Assembly: GCA_029882725.1 (NCBI GenBank)
Contig: JAOUKG010000097.1
Coordinates: 1-7,902, forward strand
Direction of reading: 5' to 3'
Origin: Cyclobacteriaceae bacterium
GTDB lineage: Bacteria > Bacteroidota > Bacteroidia > Cytophagales > Cyclobacteriaceae
DNA length: 7,902 nucleotides
The position numbers were made by a program, and so were the translations under genes. Position 1 is the first letter of the stretch, and each line of letters begins with the position of its first letter. Positions 1 through 6,896 of the stretch are shown here, in pieces. The notes beneath the pieces were generated by a model. That model was not told the origin of the DNA. It saw nothing but the letters and a program-made list of their open reading frames with translations, and ran no database searches.

Positions 1-1410
1 GAGGAGGAAGGGGGTTGTCCATCAGGGGGAGTCGTTGTGGTAATAGGAAGAGTGAGTGGTCGTAGGTGTATAATAGTAGCCAACGATGCTACAGTAAAGG
101 CAGGAGCATGGTTTCCAATCACGGCAAAAAAGAATCTTCGGGCGCAGGAGATAGCCATGGAAAACAGATTACCTATTATATACCTGGTTGATAGTGCAGG
201 TGTATTTTTGCCGATGCAAAGTGAAATATTTCCCGATAAAGAACATTTTGGGCGTCAGTTTAGAAACAATGCTAAAATGAGTTCAATGGGCATAGTACAG
301 ATAGCAGCTATAATGGGGAGTTGCGTTGCCGGGGGTGCATATTTGCCTATTATGTCGGATGAAGCATTAATTGTTGATAAAACCGGAACTATATTTTTAG
401 CAGGATCTTATCTGGTAAAATCGGCAATTGGAGAAAATGTGGAAAATGAAGAGCTTGGAGGAGCAACCACTCATTGTGAAATTAGTGGCGTAACAGACCA
501 TAAATTTGAAAACGACCAAGCCTGCCTTGATCACATAAAGGCATTGATAGATAAAATTGGGGATCCGGAAAATGCCGGTTTTAGCAGGGTGGCTCCGCTA
601 GAACCAAAATTAAATGAAGCTGATATTTATACTATTTTTCCGGCCGATCCTGTACGACCTTACGATATGAAAGAGGTTCTGCTTAGGTTGGTAGATGATT
701 CAAATATAGATGAATACAAGCCAACCTACGGTCAAACAATAATTTGTGCCTATGCCAGAATAGATGGCTGGGCTGTTGGAATTGTTGCCAATCAAAGGAA
801 ATTGGTAAAAACAAAAAAGGGAGAGATGCAGATTGGCGGAGTAATTTATTCGGACTCTGCAGATAAAGCTGCCCGATTTATAATGAATTGTAATCAAAGG
901 AAGATTCCACTTATTTTTTTGCAAGACGTAACGGGATTTATGATAGGTTCCAAAGCAGAGCAGGGTGGAATTATTAAGGATGGGGCTAAAATGGTAAATG
1001 CAGTGGCTAATTCTACCGTTCCAAAAATAACCATAGTTTTGGGAAATTCATTTGGTGCTGGAAATTATGCAATGTGTGGTAAAGCCTATGACCCAAGGTT
1101 TATCTTTGCATGGCCATCTGCACGAATTGCAGTAATGAGTGGGGAGTCGGCGTCAAAAACTTTATTGCAAATCAAGATTTCTACTTTAAAGTCTCAAGGA
1201 TTGAAGATTTCAGAGGATGAAAGAAATGAATTGCTGAAGTCTATTTCCGATAAATACGAAAAAGAGATGTCGCCATATTATGCGGCCTCACAACTTTGGG
1301 TAGATGATATTATTGACCCACTGGATACAAGAAAGATTGTTTCTGAGTGTTTGGAGGTGGCCTCACATGCGCCCCTGGAAAAATTTAATGTTGGAGTAAT
1401 ACAAACGTAA
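1..1410 (+). CDS. Acyl-CoA carboxylase, carboxyltransferase (beta) subunit, methylcrotonyl-CoA type; 5' partial
   Basis: This is the carboxyltransferase subunit of a biotin-dependent acyl-CoA carboxylase, which moves CO2 from carboxybiotin to an acyl-CoA in the cytoplasm. The reading frame is open from base 1 (it begins EEEGGCPSGG and runs into GRVSG), so the GTG at 37 is not the start. The 469 visible residues lack roughly the first 70-90 of a family of about 540. Both crotonase-fold halves are present. The N-terminal half has IVANDATVKAGAW, YLVDSAG and the oxyanion-hole segment GSCVAGGAYLP (around residues 107-116). The C-terminal half has FGAGNYAMCG (351-360) followed by AYDPRF and WPSARIAVM. 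The NYAMCG and WPSARI pattern is that of methylcrotonyl-CoA or geranyl-CoA carboxylase rather than propionyl-CoA carboxylase, which points to leucine-type breakdown. Substrate is inferred, as no biotin subunit or other catabolic gene is visible. It ends in tandem stops TAA TAG, with the next ATG directly after. Confidence 0.93.
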   Translation, partial: EEEGGCPSGGVVVVIGRVSGRRCIIVANDATVKAGAWFPITAKKNLRAQEIAMENRLPIIYLVDSAGVFLPMQSEIFPDKEHFGRQFRNNAKMSSMGIVQIAAIMGSCVAGGAYLPIMSDEALIVDKTGTIFLAGSYLVKSAIGENVENEELGGATTHCEISGVTDHKFENDQACLDHIKALIDKIGDPENAGFSRVAPLEPKLNEADIYTIFPADPVRPYDMKEVLLRLVDDSNIDEYKPTYGQTIICAYARIDGWAVGIVANQRKLVKTKKGEMQIGGVIYSDSADKAARFIMNCNQRKIPLIFLQDVTGFMIGSKAEQGGIIKDGAKMVNAVANSTVPKITIVLGNSFGAGNYAMCGKAYDPRFIFAWPSARIAVMSGESASKTLLQIKISTLKSQGLKISEDERNELLKSISDKYEKEMSPYYAASQLWVDDIIDPLDTRKIVSECLEVASHAPLEKFNVGVIQT

Positions 1411-1413
1411 TAG

Positions 1414-2271
1414 ATGAATGAAGGTGAAATAAAGGCATTACTTTCCTTGTTGGACGATGATGATCCTGCGATTTTCTCCATGATCAGTAAAAAGATAAAT
1501 GAGATTGGATATGGGATAATACCCTATTTGGAGGAAGAATGGGAAAATAATTTTAATCCACTGGTACAGAAAAGAATCGAAGACTTAACGCATGATCTTC
1601 AATTTTTAATGGTTAAAGACCGTTTAAAAAATTGGCATGAAAATGAAAGTTCAGATTTATTAAAAGGAATTTGGATTGTTGCAACATACCAATACCCGGA
1701 TTTGGAGTATGAAAAAATAAGTCATGAAATTGAACAATTGTTTTATGAAGTGTGGTTGAATTTTAAGCCTGACTTACATCCTTATGATCAGATCAAGATA
1801 TTGAATAGTGTACTGTTTTTTAAATTGAAATTTGCTGGAAATCTCAAAAATTTTCACTCACCTTCAAATTCCTATATCAATTGTGTGCTTGAGACTAAAA
1901 AAGGGAACCCAATATCTATCTGCATAGTTTATTTACTTATTTGCAGGAAGTTGGGTTTGCCAGTATTTGGTGTAAACCTTCCGAATTTATTTATCCTTAC
2001 CTACAAAGATCCTCGGTATGACCAATTTTATATTAATGCATATAATAAAGGGCTGATTTTTACCAGAGCCGATATTGAAAATTACATTAAAGAAATAAAG
2101 CTTACACCTCACCCCGTTTTTTTAGAGCCCTGTGATGATGTTGATATCATTAGAAGAGTATTGAGAAATTTGATAATCAGTTATGAAAAGGCCGGAGAAA
2201 AAGAGAAAAAGGAAGAAATAATGGAGTTGCTTCAAATTATTCATCAGGGAGACGATATTTTAAATGTTTGA
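1414..2271 (+). CDS. SirB1 family / transglutaminase-like (Transglut_core2) protein
   Basis: This 285-residue, probably cytoplasmic protein has no signal peptide or membrane segment. Residues 5-60 form a helical, HEAT-like start (KALLSLLDDDDPAIF, then GYGIIPYLEEEW). The recognisable core is at 163-200, with KGNPISI, LLICRKLGLPV and FGVNLPNLF, followed by FYINAYNKG at 205-213. This matches the SirB1/Transglut_core2 family, whose usual form is KGNPISL...GLP...GVxLPxHF. Residues 243-275 resemble the paired helices at the C-terminus of that family. The position where relatives usually carry His (PxHF) is Leu here (PNLF), and there is no Cys at the usual transglutaminase nucleophile place, so catalysis is doubtful. 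It starts 3 bases after the tandem stop of the carboxylase gene, so co-transcription is likely. No good Shine-Dalgarno site is visible. The biological role of the family is poorly known and I assign none. Confidence 0.82.
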   Translation: MNEGEIKALLSLLDDDDPAIFSMISKKINEIGYGIIPYLEEEWENNFNPLVQKRIEDLTHDLQFLMVKDRLKNWHENESSDLLKGIWIVATYQYPDLEYEKISHEIEQLFYEVWLNFKPDLHPYDQIKILNSVLFFKLKFAGNLKNFHSPSNSYINCVLETKKGNPISICIVYLLICRKLGLPVFGVNLPNLFILTYKDPRYDQFYINAYNKGLIFTRADIENYIKEIKLTPHPVFLEPCDDVDIIRRVLRNLIISYEKAGEKEKKEEIMELLQIIHQGDDILNV

Positions 2272-2273
2272 AC

Positions 2274-2306
2274 TTGTTTTGATTATTTGAAAGAAACGTA
2301 TCTTTG
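2274..2306 (+). promoter_or_regulatory. Bacteroidota-type promoter for hemE
   Basis: TATCTTTG at 2299-2306 matches the Bacteroidota -7 consensus TAnnTTTG exactly. TTG triplets at 2279-2281 (17-bp spacer) and 2274-2276 (22-bp spacer) are candidates for the -33 element. The -7 element ends only 3 bases before the ATG at 2310, so the predicted transcript start falls at or within a few bases of the start codon. This is a motif match only, with no expression evidence. Confidence 0.6.
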
Positions 2307-2309
2307 TGC

Positions 2310-3335
2310 ATGCTAAAAAACGATTTATTGATACGTGCCGCAAAAGGTGAGCAAACAGATCGGGTTCCTGTATGGCTAATGCGGCAAGCTGGAAGGATTT
2401 TACCTGAATACAGGGCTATCCGCGAGTCATTATCAGGCTTCAAAGAGTTAGTTGAAACTCCTGATTTGGCTGCAGAAGTTACCATTCAACCAGTGGATAT
2501 TTTAGGAGTGGATGCCGCAATTATTTTCTCTGATATTTTGGTAATTCCCGAAGCAATGGGTTTACCCTATACAATGGTTGAAAAGAAAGGTCCCTATTTT
2601 GAACAAACAATTAATTCTGAAGCAGATTTGAAGAAACTAACTTCTACAAATTTGAATCTCAATTATGTTTTTGATGCTATAAAAGAAACTAAGAAAAGGC
2701 TTGATGGCAGAGTTCCTCTAATTGGATTTGCTGGAGCTCCCTGGACTATTTTATGCTATATGATTGAAGGTAGCGGCAGTAAAACTTTTAGTAAACCCAG
2801 AGGACTGTTGTATAAAAATCCTAAAATGGCGCATCAACTTTTAGAGATGATCACAGAAAGTACCATTGCCTATTTAAAAGAACAGGTGAAAGCAGGTGCC
2901 GATGTACTTCAAATATTTGATTCCTGGGCTGGAATACTTGATAAAAAACAATATGCTGAATTTGGTATTCGTTATATCAATAGAATTTGTGAGGAAATTG
3001 ATGAGGTTCCCATCACTGTATTTTCAAAAGGTGCCAATTTTTCACTCGGTGAATTAAAGGATTTAGACTGTAGAACCATTGGTTTAGATTGGCATGTAGA
3101 TGGAAAGACTGCTAGGGAAATTATTGGGGATGAAAAAACTCTTCAGGGAAATCTGGATCCTTGTGCTTTATATGCCGTGGATGATGTTTTAATTCAAAAA
3201 GTAACTGAAATGCTTGACGAGTTTGGAAGTCAAAAATACATTGCGAATCTCGGTCATGGAGTGTATCCCGATACAGATCCTGAAAAGGTTAAGCTATTTA
3301 TTGATACTGTTAAAAAACATAAATTTCACCAGTAA
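2310..3335 (+). CDS. hemE: Uroporphyrinogen decarboxylase
   Basis: UroD removes the four acetate carboxyls of uroporphyrinogen III to give coproporphyrinogen III in the cytoplasm, a step of haem synthesis that needs no cofactor. The protein is 341 residues, normal for the family. Both family signatures are visible: PVWLMRQAGR at 20-29, with the two substrate-binding arginines (25, 29), and GFAGAPWT at 139-146. Asp75 in IIFSDIL fits the catalytic aspartate, Tyr150 the conserved active-site tyrosine, FDSWAG at 203-208 the conserved serine region, and His316 in NLGHGVYPDTDPE the conserved histidine. I chose the ATG at 2310 (MLKNDLLIRA) because ND-L-RA is the usual UroD beginning. An in-frame TTG at 2304 adds only two residues and lies inside the promoter element. 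The gene begins 38 bases after the SirB1-like gene and is followed by a strong terminator. No other haem gene is in view. Confidence 0.97.
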   Translation: MLKNDLLIRAAKGEQTDRVPVWLMRQAGRILPEYRAIRESLSGFKELVETPDLAAEVTIQPVDILGVDAAIIFSDILVIPEAMGLPYTMVEKKGPYFEQTINSEADLKKLTSTNLNLNYVFDAIKETKKRLDGRVPLIGFAGAPWTILCYMIEGSGSKTFSKPRGLLYKNPKMAHQLLEMITESTIAYLKEQVKAGADVLQIFDSWAGILDKKQYAEFGIRYINRICEEIDEVPITVFSKGANFSLGELKDLDCRTIGLDWHVDGKTAREIIGDEKTLQGNLDPCALYAVDDVLIQKVTEMLDEFGSQKYIANLGHGVYPDTDPEKVKLFIDTVKKHKFHQ

Positions 3336-3425
3336 TAAAATATTTTCTAAACCAATGAACAATTATGGCATGAATTGTGTTATTCATAAAGCTAGATGAT
3401 AGGTTCATTTTTTAGTTTAGGTTGA

Positions 3426-3465
3426 ATAAAAGCCACTCGCAAGGGTGGCTTTTATCTTTTTACAC
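3426..3465 (+). terminator. Rho-independent terminator between converging genes, probably bidirectional
   Basis: ATAAAAGCCAC at 3426-3436 pairs perfectly with GTGGCTTTTAT at 3445-3455 (11 bp, plus one inner T-G pair), leaving a loop CGCAAG. The plus strand then runs CTTTTT. It lies 90 bases after hemE and 6-17 bases from the 3' end of the permease gene on the other strand. Read from the minus strand, the stem ends in TTTTAT, so it can plausibly stop both transcripts. Confidence 0.9.
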
Positions 3466-3471
3466 TCTTTT

Positions 3472-5916
3472 TTATTCACTCCTTAAAGATTTTACAGGAT
3501 TCATTAATGCTGCTTTTATAGATTGAAAACTTACAGTAAGTATTGCAATAACCATTGTAAGTAATCCGGCAATAATAAAATTAGCATAATTTAAATCTAC
3601 TCTATAGGCAAAGTTTTCAAGCCATTTTGTCATTCCTATGTAGCTTAAAGGTAATGCAATTATAAAAGCCAAACCTACCCATTTTAAAAAATCAAATGTA
3701 AGCATAAAGGAAACTTCCCCAGTAGAGGCGCCCAAAACCTTTCTTATACCAATTTCTTTTATTCTTAGTCCAGTGGTGTAGGCCGACAACCCAAAGAGCC
3801 CAATACATGAAATAATTATGGCCAAACTGGCAAATGTTGCCAGTTTTTCTCCAGATTTTAATTCATTTGAATATAAAAGGTCGAGTTCATCGGTTAAGAG
3901 GGAATATTTTAACGGTTCCTCTGGTACCAATTGATTCCATATTGATTTTATTTCAGCTATAGATTGATCTGTAGTTGATTTAAGTTTTATTGAAATATAG
4001 TTAAGTATAGGGTTACTAACACTTATATTTTCAACACTGAGCATTACAAAAGGGGAAATGTTTTCTTTCATAGTCATGTAATGAAAGTTTTTAACAACTC
4101 CAATAATTGTGAATTCAGGGTTTATCCCATTCGCATTTCCTCCGGTAAGTTTAATTTTTTCCCCAACGGGGTTTTTGAAACTAAGCAAACGAGCCATTTC
4201 TTCATTGATAATAATATTCAGTGAATCATTTCTATTGATTCCAAAGCCGTCGCCATCCAGAATAGTGAAATTATGTGTTTCAATATATTCATCATCAATA
4301 AAATAGCCATTGGCTATGAAGGGTTCTGATGTCCCTTCTTTTTGAAAACTAATACCAAAATACTGGTTGGCAGGTATATTGGTTGATGCAGCGGCATTAA
4401 TAACGTTATTTGTATTTTTTAGTTCATTGATAAAGGCCTTTTGTTGGTTTTGAAGTACACCTGCCCTTTCAATTACTAGTATATTTTCCCTGGTATATCC
4501 CAAATCAGAATTTTTAATAAAATTCATTTGGTCATTCATAATTAGTGTACAGACAATTAAACTAATTGATATCAGGAACTGGAAGGTAACCAAATTGTTT
4601 CTTAGCAAAGATCCTCCTTTTCCTTTTTTTACACCTCCTTTCAGTACGCTTATCGTGTTGATATTTGAAATCACAAATGCAGGATAACTTCCGGCCATAA
4701 CCCCAATTAATAAGGCACTAATAACTAATATGGGTGTAATAATACTATTTAGTGGCAAACTAAGATCTTTTTCTACCAAAGAGTTGAATTGAGGAAGTAC
4801 GATAAAAGAAATGCCAACAGCTATAATCAATGCTGCTAAGCTCATTATTATTGATTCCGTCAAAAACTGACCTATTAATTGAGATTTGTAGGAGCCCAGT
4901 GTTTTTCTAATACCTACTTCACGGGCTCTTTCCGTTGATCTGGCTACTGATAAATTAGTGAAGTTGATTCCTGCAATTATCAAAATAAGTATAGCAATGG
5001 AAAAATAGACGATCACATCATTTTTATTTCCGCCCACTTTAAATTCCAATTGATAGTTAGTAGGGTTTAGATGAATTTCTGATAGACTCGTTAGTTTGTA
5101 ATTATATCCATTTCCTGCTTGGATATAGTCATCATAACTAATATCCATAGTTTGTTGTATTTGTGGGGCAGCATATTTTTTAACCAGCTCAGGGATTTTT
5201 GACTCAATCATAGCAGGGTCAGAATTTTCATTCAATTCCAAATAGGTATGCACTGAAAAATTCACAAAGTTTTCATTGTTTATAAGTTGCGGCACATTGA
5301 CCAGGCCATATAAAAAATCGAAATCAAAATGAGAAGTCTCCGGAATGTTTTGACTCACAGCCATTACGGAATATGTTCCGAAGTCGGTAGTCAGAATTTT
5401 GCCCAAAGGTTCATCATTACCAAAATATTTTTTGGCTGTTTCTTCTGTAACGATCATACCACCAGCAGTAGAAAGCGCTTTTTTCCCATTGCCAGAAAGT
5501 ATTTTTATTGTGAAAATATCGAGAAAACTTGAATCTACAGCAAGGAGTTTTTTTTCTTCAAAGGATTTTTTTTGTTGATTTTCAGGGACATAATGCACCA
5601 TTCTTACATTATTGATGTTCCCAAAGGCCCGGGTTACGTTTTTTATGCCTGGAATATCTGATAACAATACCGGGGCATAAGAAACAGGGATTATAGCATA
5701 ATTTGTTATGTGGTCAGGATAAATCCTTTCAAGATAAACCTTATAAATCCTATCTTTTTTCAAATGAAAATTATCGTAGGATTTTTCATTTTCAATAAAA
5801 AGTAAGATTAAAATACAGGAAGCCATGCCAATGGCAAGGCCTGAAATGTTGATAAGGGAATATGTTTTTTGCTTTAAAATATTCCGTAAGGCAACAGAAA
5901 AGTAATTTTTTAACAT
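3472..5916 (-). CDS. ABC transporter permease, MacB/FtsX family (two-module, lone permease)
   Basis: This is an inner-membrane protein of 814 residues in the Bacteroidota FtsX-like permease family. Predicted order from hydrophobic stretches: TM1 about 21-41 after the short cytoplasmic start MLKNYFSVALRN; a large periplasmic MacB-type domain about 42-300; TM2-4 near 301-323, 347-375 and 390-414; TM5 about 440-462; a second periplasmic domain about 463-690; and TM6-8 near 691-713, 744-762 and 778-800. Each FtsX module carries the same cytoplasmic motif, REVGIRKTLG at 332 and KEIGIRKVLG at 720, which in relatives contacts the ATPase. So this is a fused or duplicated permease of the usual length. 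Family members move lipids, peptides or drugs, or use ATP cycling for mechanical signalling; the substrate here is unknown. No ATPase or membrane-fusion gene is adjacent in view. It begins 51 bases after accD on the same strand, and its start codon abuts a perfect inverted repeat. Confidence 0.9.
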   Translation of the reverse strand: MLKNYFSVALRNILKQKTYSLINISGLAIGMASCILILLFIENEKSYDNFHLKKDRIYKVYLERIYPDHITNYAIIPVSYAPVLLSDIPGIKNVTRAFGNINNVRMVHYVPENQQKKSFEEKKLLAVDSSFLDIFTIKILSGNGKKALSTAGGMIVTEETAKKYFGNDEPLGKILTTDFGTYSVMAVSQNIPETSHFDFDFLYGLVNVPQLINNENFVNFSVHTYLELNENSDPAMIESKIPELVKKYAAPQIQQTMDISYDDYIQAGNGYNYKLTSLSEIHLNPTNYQLEFKVGGNKNDVIVYFSIAILILIIAGINFTNLSVARSTERAREVGIRKTLGSYKSQLIGQFLTESIIMSLAALIIAVGISFIVLPQFNSLVEKDLSLPLNSIITPILVISALLIGVMAGSYPAFVISNINTISVLKGGVKKGKGGSLLRNNLVTFQFLISISLIVCTLIMNDQMNFIKNSDLGYTRENILVIERAGVLQNQQKAFINELKNTNNVINAAASTNIPANQYFGISFQKEGTSEPFIANGYFIDDEYIETHNFTILDGDGFGINRNDSLNIIINEEMARLLSFKNPVGEKIKLTGGNANGINPEFTIIGVVKNFHYMTMKENISPFVMLSVENISVSNPILNYISIKLKSTTDQSIAEIKSIWNQLVPEEPLKYSLLTDELDLLYSNELKSGEKLATFASLAIIISCIGLFGLSAYTTGLRIKEIGIRKVLGASTGEVSFMLTFDFLKWVGLAFIIALPLSYIGMTKWLENFAYRVDLNYANFIIAGLLTMVIAILTVSFQSIKAALMNPVKSLRSE

Positions 5917-5944
5917 AAATTCAGTATTTGACCTACTGAATTTA
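5916..5944. repeat. Perfect 11-bp inverted repeat at the permease start codon
   Basis: TAAATTCAGTA (5916-5926) and TACTGAATTTA (5934-5944) are exact reverse complements around a 7-base spacer. On the minus strand the second arm ends on the A of the permease ATG (5914-5916). No T-run follows on either strand, so it does not look like an intrinsic terminator for accD. It could be an operator or an RNA hairpin that limits access to the start codon. Confidence 0.75.
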
Positions 5945-5967
5945 GCTAACTTTTATCTCAAAAAAAA

Positions 5968-6813
5968 TTATTGGGTTTTAAGCATGCCTAACAAAAGGCT
6001 CAATTTTTTCTTCATTTCCCTTCTGTCTACTATAAAATCGACAAAACCGTGTTCCTGAAGAAATTCTGAGCTTTGGAAGTCCTTGGGAAGGTCTTTTCCG
6101 ATCGTTTCACGAATTACACGAGGACCTGCAAATCCAATAAGGGCTCCAGGTTCGGCTATATTAAAATCTCCCAGCATAGCATATGAGGCAGTAACACCTC
6201 CTGTAGTAGGGTCTGTTAATATAGAGAGATAAGGTATTTTTTCTTTGTGTAAAAGTGAAAGTTTGGCCGATGTTTTAGCCATTTGCATCAACGAAAGACC
6301 GGCCTCCATCATACGGGCACCTCCTGATTTGGAGATCATAATGAATGGAATTTTATTTTCTAACGCGTAAGTAATGCCTCGCGAAATTTTTTCACCTACC
6401 ACAGAACCCATAGATCCTCCTATAAAGCTAAAATCCATACACGAGATTACAACATCAGTACCGTTCATTTTTCCATGAGCAGATCTAACGGCATCCTTGA
6501 GTTTGGATTTTTGTTGTGATGATTTGATTCGGGAAGGGTATGGAACTTGGTCTGTAAACTTTAAAGGATCTTCAGATTCCAAATTTGGATCCAATTCCAC
6601 AAATTCATTCTTATCGAAAAGAATTTCAAAGTACTCCTTTGAACCTATACGAACATGATAACCATCTTCAGGGCTAACATACTGATTTTTTCGTAATTCA
6701 GCAGTTCGAATAATAGTACCGGATGGGGTTTTATACCAAATCCCGTCCGGCACTTCTTTTTTCTTTTCAGTGGGGGTCTGAATCCCTTTATCTGTTCGTT
6801 TAAACCAGCTCAT
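5968..6813 (-). CDS. accD: Acetyl-CoA carboxylase carboxyltransferase subunit beta, lacking the zinc-ribbon cysteines
   Basis: AccD pairs with AccA to transfer CO2 from carboxybiotin (on AccB) to acetyl-CoA, giving malonyl-CoA for fatty acid synthesis in the cytoplasm. The protein is 281 residues and starts MSWFKR, as in E. coli AccD. The crotonase-fold core is well kept: FIGGSMGSVVGEK (130-142), SKSGGARMMEAGLSLMQMAK (161-180), TDPTTGGVTASYAMLGD (200-216), AEPGALIGFAGPRV (220-233) and FLQEHGFVD (251-259). The N-terminal zinc ribbon is altered. Where E. coli has KCDSC and VCPKC, this protein has KTPSG (28-32) and VSPED (46-50), so all four metal ligands are gone (T29, G32, S47, D50) while the flanking residues still align. 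The core looks active; the ribbon probably folds without zinc. The gene follows rplS by 83 bases and has a dyad in its upstream region. No exact TAnnTTTG promoter is seen; the nearest is an imperfect TACCTTGC. Confidence 0.95.
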   Translation of the reverse strand: MSWFKRTDKGIQTPTEKKKEVPDGIWYKTPSGTIIRTAELRKNQYVSPEDGYHVRIGSKEYFEILFDKNEFVELDPNLESEDPLKFTDQVPYPSRIKSSQQKSKLKDAVRSAHGKMNGTDVVISCMDFSFIGGSMGSVVGEKISRGITYALENKIPFIMISKSGGARMMEAGLSLMQMAKTSAKLSLLHKEKIPYLSILTDPTTGGVTASYAMLGDFNIAEPGALIGFAGPRVIRETIGKDLPKDFQSSEFLQEHGFVDFIVDRREMKKKLSLLLGMLKTQ

Positions 6814-6847
6814 AAAAGAATTTTTCCTGTAAGGTAAAGCAAGGTAA

Positions 6848-6873
6848 TCAATTCAAGTTTAATTCTGAATTGA
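6848..6873. repeat. 8-bp inverted repeat upstream of accD
   Basis: TCAATTCA (6848-6855) and TGAATTGA (6866-6873) are exact reverse complements with a 10-base spacer, in the rplS-accD gap and 35-60 bases before the accD start. No T-run follows on the minus strand, so it is not a standard terminator for rplS. It shares the half-sites AATTCA and TGAATT with the repeat on the other side of accD. It could be an operator, but the DNA is A+T-rich and chance is possible. Confidence 0.45.
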
Positions 6874-6896
6874 ACCTAAAATTTATTAAGGTTAAA

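Noticed and set aside
700..924. Open frame of 74 codons on the minus strand inside the acyl-CoA carboxylase gene
   Set aside because: It lies wholly antisense to a strongly conserved coding region and its product has no recognisable features.
2304..2309. TTG at 2304 as an alternative start for hemE
   Set aside because: It adds only Met-Cys, lies inside the promoter element, and the ATG two codons later gives the usual UroD N-terminus.
3214..3399. Plus-strand frame of 61 codons overlapping the end of hemE
   Set aside because: Two thirds of it is hemE in another frame and the rest has no coding character; hemE itself is clearly the true frame.
3354..3409. AATGAAC and GTTCATT pairing followed by a T-run after hemE
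   Set aside because: The stem is only 7 bp with a 42-base loop; the hairpin at 3426-3455 is far stronger.
4109..4306. Short plus-strand frames inside the permease gene (also near 5329-5532)
   Set aside because: They are antisense to a continuous, family-typical permease frame and look like chance open frames.
6873..6893. AACCT/AGGTT pairing just after the rplS stop codon
   Set aside because: A 5-bp stem with mismatches and no T-run is too weak to call a terminator.
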